Below are positions 1 to 8,283 of a stretch of DNA of 64,000 nucleotides, in pieces. Each line of letters opens with the position of its first letter. Position 1 is the first letter of the stretch. The position numbers and the translations under genes were made by a program. Below the pieces are notes generated by a model. It did no database searches. It was not told the DNA's origin and was given only the letters and a program-made list of their open reading frames with translations. Origin of the DNA: Chryseolinea lacunae (GTDB lineage Bacteria; Bacteroidota; Bacteroidia; Cytophagales; Cyclobacteriaceae); the NCBI RefSeq assembly GCF_016735595.1, contig NZ_JAERRB010000020.1:1-64000 (forward strand). Direction: 5' to 3'.

Positions 1-135
1 GCGAAGGATTCTGCGCGGCCACTCGCGAAGCCCTTGACTTATTTGGAGCGGTGGCTACCTTTGCCTAGTAGGAAGGAATCCCTAGCTCAACTGTCAGATC
101 AAGTACTAGCTATTACATTTAAACCGGCAAGATGA
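1..135 (+). CDS. Possible 3' end of an unidentified gene (partial)
   Basis: Frame 1 is open from the first base to a TGA at 133-135 and would encode 44 residues rich in Leu, Pro and Arg, with no motif I recognise. A stretch this short can stay open by chance, so this is only a candidate C-terminus of a gene that starts left of the window. It ends just inside the 3' end of the minus-strand kinase, so the two would be convergent and overlap slightly. Confidence 0.2.
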   Translation, partial: AKDSARPLAKPLTYLERWLPLPSRKESLAQLSDQVLAITFKPAR

Positions 136-1366
136 CGGTAAATACGCTCCCCTTTCCCTCCTCACTACTAACATGAATTTCGCCTTTCAGACGGCCGACA
201 GCATCTTTAACAATATACAACCCGAGACCGGATCCTTTTATCGAACCCACATTTTTGGCGCGAAAGAAAGTCTGGAATAAGTCCGGAAGATCGGCTTCAG
301 GGATGCCGATTCCTTGGTCTGTTATCTTTAGCATTAGCCGGGAGTTGCTCAAGGTAATATCAACCTGAATGATACTATTCTCTGGAGAATATTTTAAGGC
401 ATTGCCAACAAGATTATCGATGATTATCTTACTCAAATCTTTATCCATAAAAATGGATTGATCGTCAGGTCCTGATGAGGTTATCTGCAGCGTATGTTTT
501 TGGCCTAGCACCTGAAAAACATCGTTAACTTGATTTTTGATTGTTCCGAATGGAATCGGTACCGGTTTAAAAGAAACTTTATTTGCATCAACCTTTCCGA
601 GGTATAATACATCGTCGATTAAACGATCAAGGCAAGCAAGATTCATCTTGATTGAAGCTATCTTCTCAGAGATTTGATTGCTATCCAGCCTGTCGATGTT
701 TCGGCTAAGGACATCGGCAATTAAGGAAATAGCAAACACAGGTGTTCTAAACTCATGGGAAACAACAGACACAAAGGTATTCTTTAACTTCGCTAAATCC
801 CGTTCAACCTCAAGGGCATCGCGCAATTGGTTAGCCTGATCGTCAATGACGCGATATGAACGATCAAGATATTCATTTGATGCGCGCAATTCCATTATTG
901 TCGCTTGCAGCTCATCATTAACCTTAAGAAGCTCTCCATTTTTGATCTCTAATTCCAGGGCTTGCTTTTCAATTGTTTCTTTAGACAGCAAGATCTGTGT
1001 TTCAAGCTCTTTCAATAGCGATACATCTGCAACATGAATAATAATCCCCAACACCTCTCCGCTAACCACGTGGGGGAAATATTTTGCCAGCGAGTGTCGG
1101 GTTCCCTTTTTATTGGGCAACGGTATCTCCCGTTCAAACATTTGGTCTGCTCCTCGAAGGGCCCCGAGAATATAGGGTAGATTTTTTTCAAACAGAGCCT
1201 CACCCAATAAGTCTGGCAAGGTCATTTTATTAACCATTAATTCCTTTGTTACACCAAACCACGTCAGATAGGCATCATTTGCGTATCTGCACACCAGGTC
1301 CCGATCCCAGTAAGCGAGCATCGCATCAACTTTATTTGCAACAAGATTTGCAAAAGTGTAAGTCAT
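119..1366 (-). CDS. PAS-domain sensor histidine kinase (cytoplasmic)
   Basis: About 415 residues. An N-terminal PAS domain (about residues 5-120, containing the YANDAYLTWFG segment) is followed by a long coiled coil (about 120-190), a HisKA dimerisation domain with phosphoacceptor His in SHEFRTP (about residue 204), and a HATPase_c domain with N box (DNLVGNALKYSP), G1 (DQGIGIP) and G2 (GSGLGLYIV) motifs. No membrane segment is seen, so it probably senses an internal cue. I chose the ATG at 1366; ATGs at 1375 and 1387 are possible, and the frame stays open to a TTG at 1474. No receiver gene is directly adjacent in the same direction. The gene is visibly more AT-rich than the signalling genes that follow, which may mean a separate origin. 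Confidence 0.85.
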   Translation of the reverse strand: MTYTFANLVANKVDAMLAYWDRDLVCRYANDAYLTWFGVTKELMVNKMTLPDLLGEALFEKNLPYILGALRGADQMFEREIPLPNKKGTRHSLAKYFPHVVSGEVLGIIIHVADVSLLKELETQILLSKETIEKQALELEIKNGELLKVNDELQATIMELRASNEYLDRSYRVIDDQANQLRDALEVERDLAKLKNTFVSVVSHEFRTPVFAISLIADVLSRNIDRLDSNQISEKIASIKMNLACLDRLIDDVLYLGKVDANKVSFKPVPIPFGTIKNQVNDVFQVLGQKHTLQITSSGPDDQSIFMDKDLSKIIIDNLVGNALKYSPENSIIQVDITLSNSRLMLKITDQGIGIPEADLPDLFQTFFRAKNVGSIKGSGLGLYIVKDAVGRLKGEIHVSSEEGKGSVFTVILPV

Positions 1367-1474
1367 TTCATGCATGATAATGAACATTAGCAGCTTTAGA
1401 CGGTTCAAACCGTGAGCTGTAACTAATATACGAATTAACGAACTGATATATTCAGACACATGCGTCAAAAGCAA

Positions 1475-1896
1475 ATCAGTTTCAAAGAAAATGATTTACG
1501 AAATGTAAATAATTTCCCCCTGCAACACGCTAGACCCATACCCCTTCCATTATCTTCCATGATCGCTTTACCGTTAGACAAATTTGATTTTCAACAACGT
1601 CTGCCTTAATCTGAATCAGCGGCCGTCTCTTCTCTGATCTCTTCTCAGTTTCCAAAATTTCTTTTACCCATCTCAACTCTTCCTACAGGCAAATCAACAT
1701 AAACGGCGTCCACCGCACCCGCACAGATCCAGACCCGAAAGCAGACTAATTGGCACACCACTTTTTTTTCAAAAACCATAAACACATTCTCTCCTAATCT
1801 TTGTACCTTAAGGTGCACATCGTTCATGTTGCAACAGGCGTGGTTCCAGCAACCCGTTATTTTAAAACAAAGATAAAGTCCCGTCCCCTTGTGAAT
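1475..1896. other. Divergent intergenic region
   Basis: This 420-base gap separates the minus-strand PAS kinase from the plus-strand LuxR regulator and must hold both promoters. An inverted repeat ATTTAC-GAAAT-GTAAAT lies at 1494-1510, close to the kinase start. A palindrome ACCTTAAGGT lies at 1805-1814, about 80 bases before the regulator ATG, just after a TAATCTTTG that resembles a Bacteroidota -7 element. I see no convincing gene in it. Confidence 0.5.
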
Positions 1897-2574
1897 ATGG
1901 ACAAAAAAACCAAAGTACTCATCGCCGACGATCATGGCCTCATGCGGCAGGGGCTCATCTCCCTGCTGAAAGACGAGACCGACATCGACATTGTCGGCAC
2001 CGTCGAAAGCGGCGAGAGCGCCGTCAACCTGGCCAAAGAGAAATCGCCCGACGTCATCCTCATGGACATTGTGATGCGCGGCATGACCGGCATCGAAGCC
2101 ACACGGTGGATCAAGGAACAGAACCCAAAAATCAAAATCATCCTCATCTCCAGCGAAGTCAGCAAAGACTTCATCACCCTGGGCATAAAGTCGGGCATCG
2201 ACGGATACCTGCCAAAGGATTCAGACAAGGAAACGTTGTTGCAGGCCATCCACAAGGTCATGCAGGGCGAACGCCACTTCAGCGCCGAAATCACCGCACT
2301 GGTGTTCGAAGACTTCTACCTCAAGGAAAAAGTCGGCAAAGGCCTCCCCACAAAAAAAGCCAGCGAGCTGTCCAAACGCGAAGAAGAAGTGCTGGTGCTC
2401 ATCGCCGAAGGAAAAACATTAAAGCAAATCGCCGAAATGCTCTTCATCAGCGTCAAGACCGTAGAAACCCACAAAATGCACATCCAGGACAAACTGGGCC
2501 TCAACAACACGGCGCAACTCGTCATGTATGCCATCGAGCACGACCTCATTGCCGTCAACAAAAAAAAAACATAG
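1897..2574 (+). CDS. NarL/LuxR-family response regulator
   Basis: 225 residues. The receiver domain (about 5-122) has the acidic pair in IADDHG, the phosphorylatable Asp57 in VILMDIVM, and a Lys in YLPKDSDKE. The C-terminal LuxR HTH (about 155-220) is complete, with LSKREEEVLVLIAEGKTLKQ and the recognition helix VKTVETHKMHIQ. It should bind DNA as a phosphorylation-dependent dimer. The ATG at 1897 is chosen because it directly precedes the receiver; the frame is open upstream but that part shows no domain. The PAS-less kinase at 2706 is its nearest downstream partner, although that gene has its own regulated promoter. It is a candidate for binding the TCAGG arrays described at 2592, 4490 and 17344 (inference only). 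Confidence 0.92.
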   Translation: MDKKTKVLIADDHGLMRQGLISLLKDETDIDIVGTVESGESAVNLAKEKSPDVILMDIVMRGMTGIEATRWIKEQNPKIKIILISSEVSKDFITLGIKSGIDGYLPKDSDKETLLQAIHKVMQGERHFSAEITALVFEDFYLKEKVGKGLPTKKASELSKREEEVLVLIAEGKTLKQIAEMLFISVKTVETHKMHIQDKLGLNNTAQLVMYAIEHDLIAVNKKKT

Positions 2575-2591
2575 CCATCCTTTTTTCCGCC

Positions 2592-2683
2592 TCAGGAAAA
2601 CCCTGATGGCCCGCAACGCAGTTCCTGATTTTTCAGAATCGGCACCCACCTGACGCATCGCGCACAGGCAATACCCACCTTTA
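2592..2683 (+). promoter_or_regulatory. TCAGG-array promoter, copy 1
   Basis: Contains, in order: TCAGGAAAACCCTGAT (2592-2607), CCTGATTTTTCAGAAT (2624-2639), CTGA (2650-2653) followed by a GCGC, and the -7-like CACCTTTA (2676-2683). It lies directly upstream of the kinase ATG at 2706. The same elements occur at 4490 and 17344. The 26-base step between second and third elements and the 30-base step from CTGA to TTT are identical in all three copies. Confidence 0.7.
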
Positions 2684-2705
2684 CCTCATCAAAAACAACA
2701 ACAAC

Positions 2706-3470
2706 ATGATGAGCACTTCCACAGACAAACCCACCGTCGACCACGCGCTGCAATCGGTCCATACCCTGTCGGGGCTCGAACTGGTAAAAGCCAAAGATGC
2801 CATTGAACAATTCATCTACAGTTGCTCGCACACGCTGCGGTCGCCGCTAAAGTCCATTGCGGGCCTGGTGAACATACTAAAGTCAGAACAAGGCAATCCC
2901 GAAATAGACCCGGCCATTTTTCTGAGCTCCATCGAAAAAACCGTATCGAAAATGGAATCGGTACTCAACGAGCTGGAGCAGTTCCTCACCAACTCGCGGC
3001 AGTCGCTCACCATGCACGCCGTGGATGCCAAAACCATTCTCGACGACGTGTTGCACGAGTGTCGCGATGCCATCCAAACAGCCAACGTTCGGGTCACCAC
3101 CAGCATCAAACAGCCCGTAGCGCTCTGCACAGACGGCAACCGCTTGCATGTCATGCTGGCCCACGTCATTTCCAACGCCATTCAGTTTCGCGATACCGCA
3201 AAGGCGCGCGCCGAAATACACGTGAACATAAAGGTCATGGCTTCGGTTTGCCTGATCCGCGTTCGCGACAATGGTGTTGGCATGACCGACGCCGTTTTGC
3301 CCCACATCTACGAACTTTTCTACCGCGGCTCGGTCCAGTCGGCCGGGGCAGGTGTGGGCTTGTATGTGGTAAAAGAAATCCTGAACAAAATCGGGGGCAT
3401 CATCACCGTGCGTTCAGAAGTGGGCGTTGGCTCAGCCTTTTTAATCTCCGTGCCAAACCTGGTGCCATGA
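2706..3470 (+). CDS. Sensor histidine kinase core without sensor domain
   Basis: 254 residues with no membrane segment and no PAS or GAF domain: about 30 residues precede the HisKA region. The phosphoacceptor is His42 in SCSHTLRSPLKSI, a variant H box with Thr-Leu in place of the usual Glu-Leu/Phe. HATPase_c motifs follow: N box HVISNAIQF, G1 RDNGVGM, F box IYELFYRG, G2 GAGVGLYVVKEI. Kinases this short usually take their input from a partner protein. The gene lies 130 bases after the LuxR regulator and is preceded by TCAGG array copy 1. Its TGA overlaps the next ATG by four bases (ATGA), so the next gene is translationally coupled. Confidence 0.85.
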   Translation: MMSTSTDKPTVDHALQSVHTLSGLELVKAKDAIEQFIYSCSHTLRSPLKSIAGLVNILKSEQGNPEIDPAIFLSSIEKTVSKMESVLNELEQFLTNSRQSLTMHAVDAKTILDDVLHECRDAIQTANVRVTTSIKQPVALCTDGNRLHVMLAHVISNAIQFRDTAKARAEIHVNIKVMASVCLIRVRDNGVGMTDAVLPHIYELFYRGSVQSAGAGVGLYVVKEILNKIGGIITVRSEVGVGSAFLISVPNLVP

Positions 3471-3898
3471 AAACGCTGTTGCTCATGGCAGGGTGTGTGG
3501 TTGGCATCACACACATGGCTTTCTCCCAACACGTGGTGGCCGGGCCCGTGGGCGAGAGCACCATTGCCGGAGTGCAAGTTGGTGCGTCTGTTTCCTACCT
3601 GAGCAAACGCGAATTCAGCCTCGGTGTGTTCTTCGTAAAGAGCGCAAGCCGTTCCGACGCATGGTCAACCCCCCATGTGGTTTTTTATGGCGTGCACACG
3701 GCCGTGCCGTTAATGCGCACATCAAAAATTGTTTTCAGTGGCACCTTCCGTGCGGGCTTGTCCAACCAGCAGTTCGTGGTGGTGGTGCCCGGTGCCGAAA
3801 CCCGGCTCATGACAAACCGGCGCGTGCAGCTGGTGTCGTCGGTGGCATGGCGCTATGGCCACGCGGCGCTGGGCGCTGCACTCCTCCTCAAACTTTAG
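3467..3898 (+). CDS. Small exported protein of unknown function
   Basis: 143 residues. It starts with a signal peptide (MKTLLLMAGCVVGITHMAFS, cut near AFSQ) and continues with alternating hydrophobic beta-type segments ending in GHAALGAALLLKL. That would suit a small outer-membrane or periplasmic beta protein, but I do not recognise a family. The ATG overlaps the stop of the preceding kinase, which argues that the two are co-expressed and that this protein works with, or is a readout of, the kinase. Confidence 0.7.
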   Translation: MKTLLLMAGCVVGITHMAFSQHVVAGPVGESTIAGVQVGASVSYLSKREFSLGVFFVKSASRSDAWSTPHVVFYGVHTAVPLMRTSKIVFSGTFRAGLSNQQFVVVVPGAETRLMTNRRVQLVSSVAWRYGHAALGAALLLKL

Positions 3899-3918
3899 AA
3901 TGGCATCACCTCATCACT

Positions 3919-4476
3919 ATGAAAACGTTAACCCCGCTCCTCGTCTTGTGCGCCGCCGTGTTTGCCTGCGAGCACGAACCCGACCAGCTTTTCGAAACCT
4001 TTGTCATCAGGGCCGGCGATCACTACGCCACAGGCCGCCATGCCGAATCCTTGCAGTGGAACGTGCTGCGCTTCGAGGCAAGCTTTGACCAAACCGCCAT
4101 CTATCAGTTCGACGACGCCGGCTTCCAGGATTCCAAAAACAAACTCATGGGGTTTTCCGATTGCAATTCGCTCCATCACCAAAACAGCGCCCGGTTTGCC
4201 TGGCAGTGGTATCACGATCAACTCGAAATCTACGCCTATTGCTACGTCAACGGCCAGCGTCAGGAAGCCTTCATGGGCGTGGTGCAGCCGGGCGAAATCC
4301 AGCGCTATGAAATCGAAATCACCAACCATGACTATGTGTTCAGGTTCAGCGACAAAGAAGTGCACATCGCGCGGGGTTCCACCTGCTCGGTGGGTGTCTA
4401 TCAACTGCTGTGGCCCTACTTTGGCGGCCAGATGCCCGCACCCCACGATGTGTCTATCCGGATCAGAAGATTTTAA
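3919..4476 (+). CDS. Putative lipoprotein of unknown function
   Basis: 185 residues. The N-terminus is a lipoprotein-type signal (MKTLTPLLVLCAAVFAC), with Cys17 as the likely lipidated residue although the lipobox is weak (VFAC). The mature part is rich in aromatic residues and Cys and looks like a compact beta-rich domain (for example FAWQWYHDQLEIYAYCYVNG). No known family was recognised. It follows the previous small exported protein by 20 bases in the same direction and is likely in the same operon as the kinase at 2706. Confidence 0.7.
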   Translation: MKTLTPLLVLCAAVFACEHEPDQLFETFVIRAGDHYATGRHAESLQWNVLRFEASFDQTAIYQFDDAGFQDSKNKLMGFSDCNSLHHQNSARFAWQWYHDQLEIYAYCYVNGQRQEAFMGVVQPGEIQRYEIEITNHDYVFRFSDKEVHIARGSTCSVGVYQLLWPYFGGQMPAPHDVSIRIRRF

Positions 4477-4489
4477 CACACAACCGCTG

Positions 4490-4578
4490 TCAGGAAATCC
4501 CTGATCGCTAAGACCCCACCTGATTTTTCAAATTCCGAATCACGCTGATGCCTCGCGCCACGGTTCGTCACACCTTTG
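4490..4578 (+). promoter_or_regulatory. TCAGG-array promoter, copy 2
   Basis: TCAGGAAATCCCTGAT at 4490-4505, CCTGATTTTTCAAATT at 4519-4534, CTGATGCCTCGCGC from 4545, and the -7-like CACCTTTG at 4571-4578, 21 bases before the ATG at 4599. Spacings of second and third elements and of the -7 element equal those in copies 1 and 3; first to second is 29 bases, as in copy 3. Confidence 0.7.
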
Positions 4579-4598
4579 ATGTATCAAACAAACCAAAC

Positions 4599-5294
4599 AT
4601 GAAAACCACCAAAAACCCCGGAAAATCTTTGACAATAGTCTTCTCGATTTTCCTCGCAATGATCACCGTAAACGTGATGGCGCAGTATAACGGAACCGGT
4701 TTTACCCGCCCGCGACGCCCCTACTATTTTGGCTACGAAATCGGCGTGGGCGTGCAGCACCAGATGTTGCACGAAGCCATGCAAAGCAAAGATCAAATGT
4801 GTGCCATCAGCGGCGGCCTCACACTAGGTGTCAAGCTGGCCAACCGGCGCGCAGCCCTCCGCCCGCACGTGGGCATATATTATGCCGGCGGCTCGGGCAC
4901 GTATTCGCTCGATGTGCTCGAGGCAGGCACCACGGGGCAGCTATACTTTCTGCGCCTGGGCCAAATCAAAAATCACGGTCTGGAGCCCTATGCCCTGGCG
5001 TCAGTGTTCTATCAGCGCACAGCCTTTTGTGCTGCAGAATCGTCCACAACACAAACCAACTACAGCGTGAGCAACGAATCGAAGCTGGGCGCCGTGCGTT
5101 GGGCCAATGGTTCCGTGGGGCTGGGCGTGGAATATCAGTTGGAAAACGACGACTATCAATTCCTTCACTTCTTCCTGGAGGCTCGCTATGGCATGCCGTT
5201 CATGGTCACCGGCTCCAACCAGGACTTCACAAAAACCTCGGCCAATAACCTCATCAACGTCGCCTTCGGCGTCGCCCTGGGCAAAATTCGCTAA
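4599..5294 (+). CDS. Predicted outer-membrane beta-barrel protein
   Basis: 231 residues. A signal peptide (about 1-27, ending in NVMAQ) precedes a chain of amphipathic beta strands with Gly and aromatic girdle residues, typical of small porin-like or OmpA-barrel-like proteins (YYFGYEIGVGVQHQM, GGLTLGVKLANRRAALRPHVG, NLINVAFGVALGKIR). The ATG at 4599 gives a proper signal sequence; the open frame begins further upstream inside the promoter array. It has its own promoter of the TCAGG-array type and is followed by the Hpt gene after 25 bases. No specific family is recognised. Confidence 0.75.
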   Translation: MKTTKNPGKSLTIVFSIFLAMITVNVMAQYNGTGFTRPRRPYYFGYEIGVGVQHQMLHEAMQSKDQMCAISGGLTLGVKLANRRAALRPHVGIYYAGGSGTYSLDVLEAGTTGQLYFLRLGQIKNHGLEPYALASVFYQRTAFCAAESSTTQTNYSVSNESKLGAVRWANGSVGLGVEYQLENDDYQFLHFFLEARYGMPFMVTGSNQDFTKTSANNLINVAFGVALGKIR

Positions 5295-5319
5295 CCCTGA
5301 ACAACATCAACACCGGTTT

Positions 5320-5724
5320 ATGAAAATCAATATGAGCACCACAGGCAGCGCCCCACACACCGAGCACTTTTTCGACCTCCACAAATTCATGCGGCTAACA
5401 GACCAGAACGACCAGATCATGTTCGAAACGTGCGAGGCCTTTGTAACCTACACACCCGCCATGGTGCAGGAACTGCGGCACGAAGCAGAACGATGCGACC
5501 CCGAAGGCTTGCGAAAAGCACTGCACAAACTCAAGTCCTCCACGGCCATGTTTGCCGTAGAGGGCCTCACCGTCGAAATGAGTGGGCTCGACAAGTGCGA
5601 CTTCATGGACACCGAGGTGTTAAAACACAGGATCTGCCTGATTGTCGGCCATGTGGAGCGCCTGGTCATGGAAGTCCGGATGTTCCTCATGAGCATGACC
5701 ATCACAGCGTCCAAAAAATTCTGA
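5320..5724 (+). CDS. Histidine phosphotransfer (Hpt) protein
   Basis: 134 residues, the usual size of a free-standing Hpt four-helix bundle. The phosphorylatable residue is His69 in ALHKLKSSTAMFAVEGL, the standard Hpt signature. It should carry phosphate between the hybrid kinase encoded just downstream and a separate receiver, for example the single-domain receivers at 7912 or 14913 or the LuxR regulator. An alternative ATG lies at 5332. It sits five bases before the hybrid kinase start, so the two are almost certainly one operon. Confidence 0.85.
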   Translation: MKINMSTTGSAPHTEHFFDLHKFMRLTDQNDQIMFETCEAFVTYTPAMVQELRHEAERCDPEGLRKALHKLKSSTAMFAVEGLTVEMSGLDKCDFMDTEVLKHRICLIVGHVERLVMEVRMFLMSMTITASKKF

Positions 5725-5729
5725 CGACC

Positions 5730-7940
5730 ATGACCATGAGCACCCTCGCCGGAAACCTTTCTCCCGAGCAGCGGCGGCTGCACGCCCTGCGCCAGGTCGG
5801 CATACTCGACACCGCACCCGAGCAGGACTACACAGACATTGTGGAACTTGCATCGCAGCTTTGCGACGTACCCATCGCGTTGGTGAGCTTTGTAGACGAA
5901 ACACGGCAATGGTTCAAAGCACGCATCGGGCTGGAACTAACCGAAACGTCGCGCGACGTTTCGTTCTGTGCACACACCATTTTAAACAACGGCATCATGA
6001 TCGTGCCCGACGCCACACAAGACGCGCGCTTCGCGCAAAACCCGGTGGTGGCCGGTGTGCCCGGCATCCGGTTCTATGCCGGTGTGCCCTTGCTCAGCAC
6101 CGCAGGCTATGCGCTGGGCACACTCTGCATCGTCGACACAAAACCACGCGAGCTTTCCGCAAAGCAGATCGCCGGCCTCAACGGGCTGGCACGCATGGTC
6201 ATGAACCTGCTGGCCCTGCGCACCCGCGTGGTGGAACTCGACGATCAGAAGGTTCTGCTCGAGCGCCAGAACCAGCAACTCCACATCATGAACCAGGAAC
6301 TGCTCGCCACCGAAGAAGAAATCAGAAGCAACCTCGACCAGATCCAGGATTTGCAGGCACACCTCGAGCAAAAGGAAAGACAGTATCACGACCTTGTGGA
6401 AAACGCCACCGACCTCATCTATGAGCTCGACGCAAAGGGCATATTTGTTTTTGCCAACGCCGTCATGGAGGGCGTGTCGGGCTATACAAAAGACGAACTG
6501 TTGCAGATGCCCTATTGGGACCTGATCCACCCCGACCATCGCCAACGCGTTGTCGAATTCTACCGGCGTCAACGCAAAACGCAGGTCGAACATACCTACC
6601 TCGAATTTGTGTTGCAGTCGCGCAACGGCGATGAAATTTGGATCGGGCAAAACGTGCGCATGTTATATCAACCCAACGGCTTTGTCTATCGGGTAAGCGC
6701 CATCTCGCGAAACATCACCGCCCTCAAGCAAACCGAACAAAACCTCAAGCAAGCCAAAGAACGGGCCGAAGAAGCCACGCTGGCCAAGAGCGAATTTTTG
6801 TCGCGCATGAGCCACGAAATACGCACCCCCATGAATGCCATCATCGGCTTCACCAACCTGTTGCTCAACGGCGCGCTAAACGACGAGCAGCGCGAGCAAC
6901 TGGAGTTGCTACAGTTTTCAGGCAAAAACCTGCTCACCATCATCAACGACATTCTCGACTTCAGCAAAATCGAAGCGGGCAAACTCACGCTAGAGCACAC
7001 CGACTTCAACCTGCAGCACCTCATGCTCAACACCAAGCGCATGCTCGAACACCAGGCGGCCAAAAAGAACATCGGCTTTCAGTTTTTCTACGACGACACC
7101 TCTCTGCCCCAGCATGTGCGGGGCGATGCCGTGCGCCTGGCACAGGTGGTAACAAACCTCGCCGGCAACGCCATCAAATTCACCCACGCGGGCCACGTGC
7201 AGCTGGCCGTGGCCGATGCGGGCCTCGAAAATGGCAAACATAAAATACTGATCGAAGTGCACGACACCGGCATCGGCATCGCCCTCGGCAAAGTAGATTC
7301 CATTTTCAAAAGTTTTGTGCAGGCCGACACAGACACCACGCGCAAATATGGCGGCACAGGCCTGGGCTTGTCCATTGCAAAAATGCTGGTAAACATGATG
7401 GGCAGCGACATTCGCGTCACAAGCGTGCCGGGTGTGGGCTCATCGTTTTGTTTCACCCTGCTGCTCGACCCTGCCGCTTCGGGCGCTTCAGAGCCAACAC
7501 CCGTAGCCCCCGCGTTGCAAACCCTGGAACCGCTCTCGCTGCGATTGCTGCTGGTAGAAGACAACCCCATCAATCAATTGATCGCATCCTCATTCTTGAG
7601 AGGATGGGGCATAGAGGTCGATCTGGCCAACAACGGCCAGGAGGCTGTAGAACGCGTGCTGCAACGCGGCTACCAGATGGTGTTAATGGATTTGCAGATG
7701 CCGGTCATGGACGGCTATGAGGCCACACAGAAAATACGGGCCATGGCCGACCCCTATTTCAAAACCATCCCCATCCTCGCCCTCACCGCCTCCGCCATGT
7801 TGGGCATGCGCGACAAGGCGATGAACGTGGGCATGAATGATTTCATCACCAAACCTTTTTCACCCGAAGATCTCTATCACAAAATCGTGCAACATGCCCA
7901 GGGTGGGCGCACTACAAGGTCTGCAACAGCGTTTGAATAG
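5730..7940 (+). CDS. GAF-PAS hybrid sensor histidine kinase with receiver
   Basis: 736 residues, soluble. A GAF domain (about 12-165; VGILDTAPEQDYTDIVELAS and the SFVDETRQWFKA segment are typical) is followed by a coiled coil, a PAS domain with PAC (about 218-338), HisKA with phosphoacceptor His362 in SHEIRTPMNAIIGF, HATPase_c (about 475-590; N box NLAGNAIKFT, G1 DTGIGI, G2 GTGLGLSIAKML) and a C-terminal receiver (about 605-725; VEDNPIN, VLMDLQMPVMDGYE, ITKPF). This makes it a first kinase of a phosphorelay, consistent with the Hpt gene directly upstream. ATG 5736 is an equally good start. Its last 29 bases overlap, convergently, the 3' end of the minus-strand receiver gene. Confidence 0.93.
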   Translation: MTMSTLAGNLSPEQRRLHALRQVGILDTAPEQDYTDIVELASQLCDVPIALVSFVDETRQWFKARIGLELTETSRDVSFCAHTILNNGIMIVPDATQDARFAQNPVVAGVPGIRFYAGVPLLSTAGYALGTLCIVDTKPRELSAKQIAGLNGLARMVMNLLALRTRVVELDDQKVLLERQNQQLHIMNQELLATEEEIRSNLDQIQDLQAHLEQKERQYHDLVENATDLIYELDAKGIFVFANAVMEGVSGYTKDELLQMPYWDLIHPDHRQRVVEFYRRQRKTQVEHTYLEFVLQSRNGDEIWIGQNVRMLYQPNGFVYRVSAISRNITALKQTEQNLKQAKERAEEATLAKSEFLSRMSHEIRTPMNAIIGFTNLLLNGALNDEQREQLELLQFSGKNLLTIINDILDFSKIEAGKLTLEHTDFNLQHLMLNTKRMLEHQAAKKNIGFQFFYDDTSLPQHVRGDAVRLAQVVTNLAGNAIKFTHAGHVQLAVADAGLENGKHKILIEVHDTGIGIALGKVDSIFKSFVQADTDTTRKYGGTGLGLSIAKMLVNMMGSDIRVTSVPGVGSSFCFTLLLDPAASGASEPTPVAPALQTLEPLSLRLLLVEDNPINQLIASSFLRGWGIEVDLANNGQEAVERVLQRGYQMVLMDLQMPVMDGYEATQKIRAMADPYFKTIPILALTASAMLGMRDKAMNVGMNDFITKPFSPEDLYHKIVQHAQGGRTTRSATAFE

Positions 7941-8283
7941 ACGCCAGCATCACATCGGTGTTGCAGGGTTTTTTCAGAAAGCCGGCGGCACCCAGCTGCA
8001 GGCTTTTGTCTTCATTTTCCGGGGTGGCATTCGCAGAGAACACCAGCACCGGAATGGCCTTCAGCGCCGGGTCGGCCTTCACCGCCTGCAGCAGCGCAAA
8101 CCCATCCATCCGGGGCATGCGCAGGTCCGTAATGATCAGGTCGGGCCGGTAGTCCAGCAAGGCGCGAAGGGCTTCGTCGCCATTCAACGCCGTAACCACG
8201 GCATAGCCCTCCATCAACAACAGCTCTTTCAGATTCTCGAGCACATCGGGCGTGTCATCAATCAACAATATCTTGTGCATCAT
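7912..8283 (-). CDS. Single-domain response regulator
   Basis: 123 residues consisting only of a receiver: acidic residues in LLIDDTPD, phosphorylatable Asp53 in LIITDLRMPRMDGF, and the conserved Lys in GFLKKPCN. It has no output domain, so it acts by protein contact or as a relay between kinases. The ATG at 8283 overlaps the stop of the upstream PAS kinase (ATGA), which couples the two. It is the last gene of the minus-strand run of sensor genes. Its 3' end overlaps the plus-strand hybrid kinase by 29 bases. Confidence 0.92.
   Translation of the reverse strand: MMHKILLIDDTPDVLENLKELLLMEGYAVVTALNGDEALRALLDYRPDLIITDLRMPRMDGFALLQAVKADPALKAIPVLVFSANATPENEDKSLQLGAAGFLKKPCNTDVMLASIQTLLQTL

Noticed and set aside
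1645-1935. Minus-strand open frame of 96 codons in the divergent gap
   Set aside because: It overlaps the start of the LuxR regulator, has Cys- and Val-rich non-protein-like composition and no domain; it lies where two promoters must be.
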